Shown here: piece after piece, positions 27,278 through 34,208 of the stretch | Layout: the number at the start of each line of letters is the position of its first letter | Numbering within the stretch: the stretch's first letter is position 1 | Source: Ferrithrix thermotolerans DSM 19514 | Lineage (GTDB): Bacteria > Actinomycetota > Acidimicrobiia > Acidimicrobiales > Ilumatobacteraceae | Length of the DNA: 34,208 bases | NCBI GenBank assembly: GCA_945862025.1 | Contig: CAMAWU010000010.1 | Span: 1 to 34,208 of the forward strand | Direction: 5' to 3' | Notes under the pieces: model-generated | Seen by the model: the letters and a program-made list of their open reading frames with translations, nothing else | What the model was told of the DNA's origin: nothing | The model's database searches: none | Program-made: the position numbers and the translations under genes

Positions 27278-28432
27278 CTAATTTTTAGTTGGATCACCAA
27301 ACGGCACCGGCGAAACTTCTGCACTGAACTCACCTGACGGTGTCTGCACCATAACTTTTGTGCCAATAGGCGTGTGTTCAATCGCCAATTGACCGAGCGC
27401 CACATTTGTTTTGAGTCGTGGTGACCAAACTGCCGAAGTCACCGAACCAATTTCTTTACCCGAAATTTTGACCGGCCACGGATTTCGATTCGCTGGCACT
27501 TTTGGCCCATCAATTTTCAAACCACAAACTCGACGATTGATGCCTCGTTTGGCCACCGCGCGAATTGCATCAAGACCAATCGCTTCAATGTCGGCGTCCA
27601 ACGAAACATATTGCTCCATTGCCGCTTCAAGAGGTGTGTCGGCACGAGTGATATCAGAACCGTAGGTCATCAATCCCGCTTCAATTCGCTCAATCAAATT
27701 CGGGCAACCTGGACCAATATCAAATTGTTTGCCAGCCGCTGCCAATGCATCGTAAAGTTGCACGCCAACTTCGGCATCATCCACATAAATCTCGAATCCG
27801 CCTTGCGCGCTCCAACCACTGCGCGCGACCAAAAATGGATGTCCCTGAAACTCAAGCGTGTTGAAACGAAAGAACTTTGTCTTGCGTGCGGCCTCACCAA
27901 ATACGGCGACAACAACTTCTTCGGCTTTCGGCCCTTGTACGGCGAGCGGCCAAATGTCTGGCTCAAAAATTTTGACATCTAGTTTCATGCCAAGAGCAAT
28001 ACCTTGTGCCCACAACAAAATATCGAGATCTGAAATTGAAAACCAGAAACGATCTTCGGCCACACGAATCGCCACTGGATCGTTCAAAAGAAAACCATCT
28101 TGGTCGCAAACTGGTGCAAGCGCACAGCGCCCAATATCTAGTTTGCGCAAATCGCGAACTGTCATCAACTGGGCAAGTCGTGCCGCATCGGGGCCGACTA
28201 ATTCAACTTGGCGCTGACAAGAAACATCCCACAGTTGAACATTGTTACGCAAGTGAAAATAGTCTTCTTCAACTCCACGAATGCGAGTTGGCAACAACAT
28301 GTGGTTATAGATCGTGTAAGCCTGCACGCCAAAGTCTTCAATACGATTTGAAAACGGTGTCGAGCGCGTGCGGCGAGTAATCGCCAACTGCGGCGCGTTC
28401 TTTGGCGCCTGAACCGTCGGTGTGTAGTTCAT
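27278..28432 (-). CDS. DmdA-like (GcvT superfamily) aminomethyltransferase; candidate DMSP demethylase
   Basis: TRRTRSTPFSNRIEDFGVQAYTIYNHMLLPT, WDVSCQRQVELVGPDAARLAQLMTVRDL, RSGWSAQGGFEIYV, GPGCPNLIERIEAGLMTYGSD; these resemble DmdA more than canonical GcvT. ORF track start 28462; ATG 28432 fits better just after the DUF1326 stop. Confidence 0.7.
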   Translation of the reverse strand: MNYTPTVQAPKNAPQLAITRRTRSTPFSNRIEDFGVQAYTIYNHMLLPTRIRGVEEDYFHLRNNVQLWDVSCQRQVELVGPDAARLAQLMTVRDLRKLDIGRCALAPVCDQDGFLLNDPVAIRVAEDRFWFSISDLDILLWAQGIALGMKLDVKIFEPDIWPLAVQGPKAEEVVVAVFGEAARKTKFFRFNTLEFQGHPFLVARSGWSAQGGFEIYVDDAEVGVQLYDALAAAGKQFDIGPGCPNLIERIEAGLMTYGSDITRADTPLEAAMEQYVSLDADIEAIGLDAIRAVAKRGINRRVCGLKIDGPKVPANRNPWPVKISGKEIGSVTSAVWSPRLKTNVALGQLAIEHTPIGTKVMVQTPSGEFSAEVSPVPFGDPTKN

Positions 28433-28434
28433 AT

Positions 28435-29070
28435 TTATGGGCCGACCCACTTGATTTGACAAATTTCAGCACTGCGACCTTCGAAGTTCCAAACATGACC
28501 AAACGCTCGCACCCGACCTTGCGACGCTTTGGCTACAACTACCTCTGAACCCATCCAATATTGAGTGTTAACAACGGTGACTTCTTCGCCGTCGCGCATA
28601 CCAGTGATCGGCTCAACCGAACCTTGAATGAATTTGCCGACCGAAAGCGTTCGCTTTTGACCCTCAGTGACAAAACTTATTGGTGCACGCTCGGCGCCAA
28701 GATATTTACCGACAAGCATCTTGAACAAACCCGTCGTACCACGACTCGCACCAGTGAATATCTTCTCGAGTTTCTCAAACTGTTCGTCGGTCGCACGATC
28801 GTCAATCCATAAACCGGTTGTCCAGTTGCCGCGCTCCATTTTGCCAGGGATGTCCAACAACATCGCCACATTTAAACCCGACAAAAATGTCAAACCAGAC
28901 TTGCCTTTATCAATTCGCACACCCAACCACGCCTGACAGTATCCCTCTGTTGGTGGATGCGCGCCGAGCGAAACAACACATGGGCAAAACACCGTGCAGT
29001 TGCAATTTAAAATTAATTCGCCCTCAATTGACCAAGTCTCTGCATTTTTTTGTTCTATTTTTGTGTTCAC
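28435..29070 (-). CDS. DUF1326-family protein
   Basis: LNCNCTVFCPCVVSLGAHPPTEGYCQAWLGVRIDKG. Confidence 0.85.
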   Translation of the reverse strand: MNTKIEQKNAETWSIEGELILNCNCTVFCPCVVSLGAHPPTEGYCQAWLGVRIDKGKSGLTFLSGLNVAMLLDIPGKMERGNWTTGLWIDDRATDEQFEKLEKIFTGASRGTTGLFKMLVGKYLGAERAPISFVTEGQKRTLSVGKFIQGSVEPITGMRDGEEVTVVNTQYWMGSEVVVAKASQGRVRAFGHVWNFEGRSAEICQIKWVGP

Positions 29071-29111
29071 AGTTTTTCTCTCTTTCGTTATTGTTAGATT
29101 TGGGTTTCAAC

Positions 29112-29867
29112 TTACGGATGAATATGACTCTGTGCGATATCGCCACCAGTAAACAGACTCGCCAATACTGCGACACCCCAAATAGTTATTAATACTCCAA
29201 GTGGCAAAGTAATTCGTCGGCCAATCACGGGAAACTTTTCAATCGCCATCACAGCAGCGCTAAGCACCATAAACCAAATGTTGCTTAATCCGCCGACAAA
29301 TGCCAGCAACATCAATGCCCAACAACAACCGACACATGTCATGCCGTGACGCAATCCCATTTTGAAACCACCAGCGACACCATCTCGCCAGTGGCGAAAG
29401 AAAAATTGCATCGGTGCAACGCACTCTGACTGACACCGCTGCTTAATTGATGAAAATTGATACAGACCAGCAGTGATCAGCAGTCCGCCACTGAGTGATT
29501 TGTTCAAACCGTTGTGCGCGTCAAACAAATTCAGTTCAGCAATCGCTAACTGCAATGACGAAGCCACCGAAGCAAAACTCAGCCAAACAATCAAATAAGC
29601 CAAAACGAAAGCCCACCAAACAGTTTGCGCATTTCGAGCGGCGCTACTTGTCGTAACACTATGCAACGACATCAACACGGGCACCGCGGTAGTTGACATC
29701 ATCACCAGCGTCATCAACATCCACATCAGAAAAACACTCGACGCGGTGTGCGCATGCACAGAACCGCTCGTAGTCACGTGCTGCTGCAACAGTCCATACC
29801 AGCCGACGGCAACGAACAACATAAACAGCGGCCACGGCGAATTTGTCAGCAATTTGCTCTGCATCAT
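29112..29867 (-). CDS. DUF2182-family predicted metal-binding integral membrane protein
   Basis: YQFSSIKQRCQSECVAPMQFFFRHWRDGVAGGFKMGLRHGMTCVGCCWALM. Confidence 0.87.
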   Translation of the reverse strand: MMQSKLLTNSPWPLFMLFVAVGWYGLLQQHVTTSGSVHAHTASSVFLMWMLMTLVMMSTTAVPVLMSLHSVTTSSAARNAQTVWWAFVLAYLIVWLSFASVASSLQLAIAELNLFDAHNGLNKSLSGGLLITAGLYQFSSIKQRCQSECVAPMQFFFRHWRDGVAGGFKMGLRHGMTCVGCCWALMLLAFVGGLSNIWFMVLSAAVMAIEKFPVIGRRITLPLGVLITIWGVAVLASLFTGGDIAQSHIHP

Positions 29868-29891
29868 TGCTGATTACTATAGTTATCACTT

Positions 29892-30674
29892 GTGGCAGTT
29901 AGCAAATCAAAACGGTCTGGAGAGTTGTTGCAGTTCAATGCGCAAGGGTTTGCCCAACTGCTGCATCGGCGGCGTCTACAACTTGGGCTCTCAACTCGCG
30001 AACTTGCCGCCCGAGCAAAAATCTCACAGCCTTATGTCGTGGCTCTTGAGCGCGCCCGCCAGGTTTCACCAGACGCCACACGCAACTTGCCGACCCCAAC
30101 AGTTGATGTGATTGCACAACTGGCCCACGCCTTAGACATTGAGCCCGTAAAACTTTTTCAACAAGCAATGCACTTGGCTTGTCGCCATGTGCTTTTAGTT
30201 GTCGACAACTCAAGTGCGACGCCACTGCAAATTGTTAAGCACGCCAATAGCAACCACACACACATCGACATTAAATTACGCAAGCGCAACTCGAGACACT
30301 ACAAACCATCCGACATTACTGACGCTCTCTATCGCCAACTACAAAACCTGCGAGACGAAATTTCAGGCAAAAGCCTCGGTTTAGTTTTCAGTGAGACTTC
30401 ATCGACGATGACCAAAGTTGACAATCCAGATGCAGTCATCGCATTTGAACATCAGTGGGCCGATATTGTGAATCGGGCAGCGACTTCGGCCGGCGCCCAT
30501 GCACTGTTCAATATCTGTGCATATAAAATTTCAGACTTGAAGTCGATGAAAAATCCAATCGCTACGGCGCGCGAACTTATCGAAGTACACGACGAAGTCT
30601 GGTCGTACCAAGATTCACGCCTAACAATCGGCACTGACAGCGAAAAACAAATCGTTCAGCAACTCACAAAATAA
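29892..30674 (+). CDS. XRE-family transcriptional regulator with uncharacterised C-terminal domain
   Basis: HTH: FAQLLHRRRLQLGLSTRELAARAKISQPYVVALERARQVSPDATRNLPTPTVDVIAQLAHALDI. Confidence 0.82.
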   Translation: MAVSKSKRSGELLQFNAQGFAQLLHRRRLQLGLSTRELAARAKISQPYVVALERARQVSPDATRNLPTPTVDVIAQLAHALDIEPVKLFQQAMHLACRHVLLVVDNSSATPLQIVKHANSNHTHIDIKLRKRNSRHYKPSDITDALYRQLQNLRDEISGKSLGLVFSETSSTMTKVDNPDAVIAFEHQWADIVNRAATSAGAHALFNICAYKISDLKSMKNPIATARELIEVHDEVWSYQDSRLTIGTDSEKQIVQQLTK

Positions 30675-30702
30675 ACAAATCACACGAAACGAGAACAACA
30701 AA

Positions 30703-31707
30703 ATGAACACACCAAATACATCACGAGCATTTACGGTTGGCAAAACCGAATCAGGCTGGGCGCGCAAAATCGTCGAAATGCCACTAGACAAACTCGGCGA
30801 CGGCGATGTGCTGATTCAAGTCGAATATTCGGGCATCAACTTCAAAGACGGACTCGCCAGCACCGAAGCAGGTCGCATCGCTCGCATTGATCCGCTTATC
30901 GGCGGCGTTGATCTCGCCGGCAAAGTCGTCGAATCGTTAAACCCAAATTTTAAAGTCGGCGACAATGTGATTGCGCACGGATACGACATCGGCGTTGCTC
31001 ATCACGGTGGCTTTTCGCAATATGCTCGCGTGCAATCGGCGTGGCTCGTGCCAATACCAAAAGGTCTTGACGCACGCACCGCGATGATGATCGGCACAGC
31101 CGGATACACCGCCGCACTTTCGGTTGACGCACTCGAAAAAGCGGGTCTCAAACCAAACACGGGCCCAATTCTCGTAACTGGCGCAACTGGCGGCGTCGGT
31201 TCAGTCGCCGTCGGCATGCTTGCGCTTCGCGGCTACGAAGTTGTCGCTAGCACTGGCAAACCAGAAACTGCCGAATGGCTTAAACAAATTGGCGCAAGCG
31301 AAATAATTGACCGCGCCGAGACTTCAGCCGAGTCGGCCAAACCACTTGAACGCGAGCGCTGGGCTGGTGCAGTCGACTGTGTCGGTGGCGCAACACTCGC
31401 CTACATTTTGCGTACTCTGCAATATGGATGCAGCGTCGCCGCGAGTGGACTTACTGGTGGCACAAGTTTGCCAACATCTGTTTTGCCATTCATATTGCGT
31501 GGCGTAAATTTGCTCGGCATAGACAGCGTGCAAACGCCGCTTGAGCCACGCAAGGCAATGTGGTCGCGAATCGCTACAGACTTGAAACCAACTTGGCTTG
31601 AAACGCAAAGCGTTGAGATCATTGGCCTCGACGATCTCAGTGAGCAACTTGACAAAATTCTCGCAGGCAAAATGCGCGGTCGCGTACTGGTTAATCCGCG
31701 TTTATAA
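30703..31707 (+). CDS. Zn-less MDR quinone-oxidoreductase-like protein, YhdH/AcuI type (acryloyl-CoA reductase family)
   Basis: VEYSGINFKDGLASTEAGRIARIDPLIGGVDLAGKVVES, GFSQYARV, GTAGYTAALSVDALEKAGL, VTGATGGVGSVAVGMLALRGYEVVASTGK. Confidence 0.82.
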   Translation: MNTPNTSRAFTVGKTESGWARKIVEMPLDKLGDGDVLIQVEYSGINFKDGLASTEAGRIARIDPLIGGVDLAGKVVESLNPNFKVGDNVIAHGYDIGVAHHGGFSQYARVQSAWLVPIPKGLDARTAMMIGTAGYTAALSVDALEKAGLKPNTGPILVTGATGGVGSVAVGMLALRGYEVVASTGKPETAEWLKQIGASEIIDRAETSAESAKPLERERWAGAVDCVGGATLAYILRTLQYGCSVAASGLTGGTSLPTSVLPFILRGVNLLGIDSVQTPLEPRKAMWSRIATDLKPTWLETQSVEIIGLDDLSEQLDKILAGKMRGRVLVNPRL

Positions 31708-31783
31708 ATTTAACGATTTATAGATTTATCGCATCTACCTGAACTGCGTTATTATTTAGGCAAACGCACAAAGGACAACACGC

Positions 31784-32683
31784 ATGAGCGCAATCATTAA
31801 CCCCGAACAACTTCAACGAGCAAAATCTGACAAAGGCTTCATCGCCGCACTCGACCAAAGTGGTGGCAGTACACCAAAAGCCCTCAAACTTTATGGCGTC
31901 GAAGAAACTGAATACAGCGGTGACGCCCAAATGTTTGACCTCATTCACGCGATGCGCTCACGCATAATTCAAAGCCCGGTGTTCACAAGCGAGCGCATTC
32001 TCGGTGCGATTCTGTTTGAAATGACGATGAATCGTAAGATCGAAGGCAAAGGCACAGCCGAATTTCTCTGGCAGAATAAGCAGATCTTGCCATTTTTGAA
32101 AGTCGACAACGGCCTCGCCGATGAAACAAATGGCGCTCAGATAATGAAGCCGATACCAGAACTCGGCACGCGGCTTGAAAGTGCAAAATCGCACGGAGTC
32201 TTCGGCACAAAAATGCGTTCAGTGATCAAACTTGCAAGTCAAACCGGTGTCGCCGATGTTGTGCGCCAGCAGTTTGAGATTGGCAAACAGATTATTTCTG
32301 CTGGTCTCGTGCCGATTATTGAGCCAGAAGTTGACATTAATAGTCCAGAAAAAAGCGCCGCAGAAATTATTTTGAAAACCGAAATAATTAGCCAACTCAA
32401 CGCTCTAAATAACGATCAAAATGTGATGCTTAAACTGACACTGCCAAACGAAACAGGGTTTTACGCAGAGTTAGTTAAGCATCCACGAGTTGTGCGGGTC
32501 GTTGCATTGTCTGGTGGTTACAGCCGTGAAGAGGCCAACAAAAAACTGGCGCTTAATCACGGCGTAATCGCAAGTTTCTCTCGCGCACTCACAGAAGGGC
32601 TTTCAGCCAAGCAATCTGAGGCCCAATTTAATGGCACTTTAGACACCACGATTCAGGCGATTTATCAGGCGTCTAATACCTAA
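31784..32683 (+). CDS. fda: Class I fructose-bisphosphate aldolase
   Basis: GFIAALDQSGGSTPKALKLYGV, FEMTMNRKIEGKGTAEFLW, VPIIEPEVDI, VVALSGGYSREEA. Confidence 0.88.
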   Translation: MSAIINPEQLQRAKSDKGFIAALDQSGGSTPKALKLYGVEETEYSGDAQMFDLIHAMRSRIIQSPVFTSERILGAILFEMTMNRKIEGKGTAEFLWQNKQILPFLKVDNGLADETNGAQIMKPIPELGTRLESAKSHGVFGTKMRSVIKLASQTGVADVVRQQFEIGKQIISAGLVPIIEPEVDINSPEKSAAEIILKTEIISQLNALNNDQNVMLKLTLPNETGFYAELVKHPRVVRVVALSGGYSREEANKKLALNHGVIASFSRALTEGLSAKQSEAQFNGTLDTTIQAIYQASNT

Positions 32684-32779
32684 AACGATTTTGTTCAGTG
32701 ATAAAACCTATAAAAGCCATATAAAATAAGGGTCGCCTATCACCCATCTCGCATAATTTTGTGCGTATCATCTTGGCAT

Positions 32780-33130
32780 ATGAAAAAACGTGACCTCATC
32801 CAAGCAGTAGCCATCCACGCCGACGTCGACAAAAAAACAGCAACTGCTGTTGTCGAAGGCACAATTGATGTAATCCTGGCAACAGTTGCCAGTGGTGATG
32901 TCGTGAATATTTCTGGCTTCGCAAAGTTCGCCAAGAAATCGCGACCAGCGCGCATGGCTCGTAACCCAGCAACTGGTGAGCAAGTTCAAGTGAAGGCAAA
33001 GACTGTTGCAAAAATTACTGCGCTTAAAGGATTCAAAGACATCGCTCTTGGAGTCGCTTCACCACCAAAGATCATCACAGTGCGCAAGCCTGTTGCTGTT
33101 GCACCGAAAGCCAGCGCAAAACGCAGGTAA
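32780..33130 (+). CDS. HU/IHF-family nucleoid DNA-binding protein with short basic tail
   Basis: MKKRDLIQAVAIHADVDKKTATAVVEGTIDVILATVASGDVVNISGFAKFAKKSRPARMARNPATGEQVQVKAKTVAKI. ATG at 32780 inside the 32759 ORF. Confidence 0.88.
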   Translation: MKKRDLIQAVAIHADVDKKTATAVVEGTIDVILATVASGDVVNISGFAKFAKKSRPARMARNPATGEQVQVKAKTVAKITALKGFKDIALGVASPPKIITVRKPVAVAPKASAKRR

Positions 33131-33152
33131 ACCTGCATTAGCAGCAAGTTTG

Positions 33153-34208
33153 CTAGCCAACGATTGTTACGAGTTGGAAGATCGGTAGGTACAGCGCAAT
33201 TACTGCTGTACCTACGATCACACCAAGACCCAAAATCAAATACGGTTCAATTGCCTTTGCGAAATCTTCGCCGTCGCGCTTGATGTCTTCTTCGGTGTCA
33301 GCCGCATACCGCCCAAGAACACCGGCAAGGTCTCCGGAAGCATCACCGACTGCTGCCAGATCGCGAAACACTAATGGCAACTCGTCGATACTTGAAAACG
33401 AGTCGGTAACGGATTCACCTTGTGCAATTAAATTTTGGATCCCCAGAAATGCTTCTTGAAACACCACATTGCCACTTGCCTCACCGGTCATTTCTAAAGA
33501 GTCGAGCATTGAAACTTTCGCTGTGAGCAAAGCGCTCAATGTTGCAGCACTGCGAGTAGTAATTGACCGATGAATAAGCGCACCAAGTCGAGGCACCTTT
33601 AGAAATAAATTATCTGTGATAATTCGCCCAGTTGGAATCTTTCGAAGAAGAAACAGAAGAACAATTATCAAACCCAAAACAGTAGGAAACGCCCAGGCTT
33701 GCCGAGTAAGTGTGATGCTGAGATTGACTACAAACTGAGTTAAGGCTGGAAGCGGCGCGTTGAGTTGCGAATACATGTCAACAAAGCGCGGCACCACGAA
33801 GAACACCATTGCCAGCAAAACCGTGATCGTTGTTGACATAACCGCTAACGGATATTGAACTGCGCGCTTAAGATTTTTTCGCAATCGAATTTGAGCATCG
33901 CACAAATCAATAATGCCCTTAAATGTTGCAACTAGTGACCCTGTGGCCTCGCCAGCTTTGATCATCGCAGTCGGAACTTTGCCGAGACGATGCTGTTGAG
34001 CAACGAATGCGTCGCCGACGCCCATTCCTGCTTCGAGATCAAGTCGAATTTTTGTCATGACTCGCGCCGGTCGCTTGCCTGGTCGTTGATCTGTAATTAG
34101 TTCGCAAGCCTCCGGAAGTCGGATACCACTGGTCAACAAACTTGAAAGATTACGAGAGATCCAGAGCACTTCTTCTAGTGGCAATCTTGGATGAATGAAA
34201 TCTAAATC
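33153..34208 (-). CDS. PilC/GspF-type inner-membrane platform protein, 5' end cut by the window edge
   Basis: LSSLLTSGIRLPEACELI, VPTAMIKAGEATGSLVATF, three TM segments. The frame stays open to base 34208 (DLDFIHPR precedes the TTG at 34184). Confidence 0.85.
   Translation of the reverse strand, partial: DLDFIHPRLPLEEVLWISRNLSSLLTSGIRLPEACELITDQRPGKRPARVMTKIRLDLEAGMGVGDAFVAQQHRLGKVPTAMIKAGEATGSLVATFKGIIDLCDAQIRLRKNLKRAVQYPLAVMSTTITVLLAMVFFVVPRFVDMYSQLNAPLPALTQFVVNLSITLTRQAWAFPTVLGLIIVLLFLLRKIPTGRIITDNLFLKVPRLGALIHRSITTRSAATLSALLTAKVSMLDSLEMTGEASGNVVFQEAFLGIQNLIAQGESVTDSFSSIDELPLVFRDLAAVGDASGDLAGVLGRYAADTEEDIKRDGEDFAKAIEPYLILGLGVIVGTAVIALYLPIFQLVTIVG

Noticed and set aside
27858-28380. Plus-strand ORFs of 119-124 aa opposite the DmdA-like gene
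   Set aside because: Shadow ORFs with unnatural composition; the opposite strand has clear DmdA/GcvT motifs.
31708-31783. AT-rich imperfect repeats (ttataaatttaacgatttatagatttat) upstream of the aldolase
   Set aside because: Consistent with an ordinary AT-rich promoter region; repeats too short and imperfect to claim as a feature.
1-34208. CRISPR arrays, tRNA/rRNA genes, transposases, phage or defence modules
   Set aside because: No regular direct repeats with spacers, no recognisable tRNA/rRNA sequence, and no transposase, integrase or defence-type motifs seen in the supplied translations.

Overview
The window is about 34 kb from what looks like a moderate-GC actinobacterial, possibly acidimicrobial, chromosome (taxonomy is inferred from gene content only). 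Genes are dense, with many overlapping start/stop junctions. From left to right it contains: (1) an iron/heme-type ABC importer (hmuTUV-like) divergent from two exported proteins with neocarzinostatin-like 4-Cys domains; (2) housekeeping and repair genes: mycoredoxin/glutaredoxin, AlkB-like dioxygenase, FAD-linked oxidase, homocysteine S-methyltransferase; (3) a minus-strand pseudaminic-acid-type nonulosonate cluster (pseC, pseF, pseA-like amidotransferase, hisH/hisF paralogues, a pseG-pseH fusion, pseI) with no pseB visible; (4) DUF4395, a flavin monooxygenase, two tiny membrane ORFs, DUF2071, a small membrane protein, an alpha/beta hydrolase, and an S51 peptidase/cyanophycinase-like protein fused to a cysteinyl-tRNA-synthetase-like C-terminus; (5) a coupled minus-strand operon of two Gfo/Idh/MocA oxidoreductases plus a Zn/Mn-type ABC transporter; (6) an SCO6745-family protein and a compact divergent locus, DUF2182-DUF1326-DmdA-like (minus) against XRE regulator-AcuI/YhdH-like reductase (plus), which suggests a DMSP/acrylate metabolism island; (7) class I fructose-bisphosphate aldolase, an HU-like protein and a PilC/GspF gene cut by the window edge. 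I saw no rRNA, tRNA, CRISPR array or transposase. All family assignments come from reading motifs, not from database searches.
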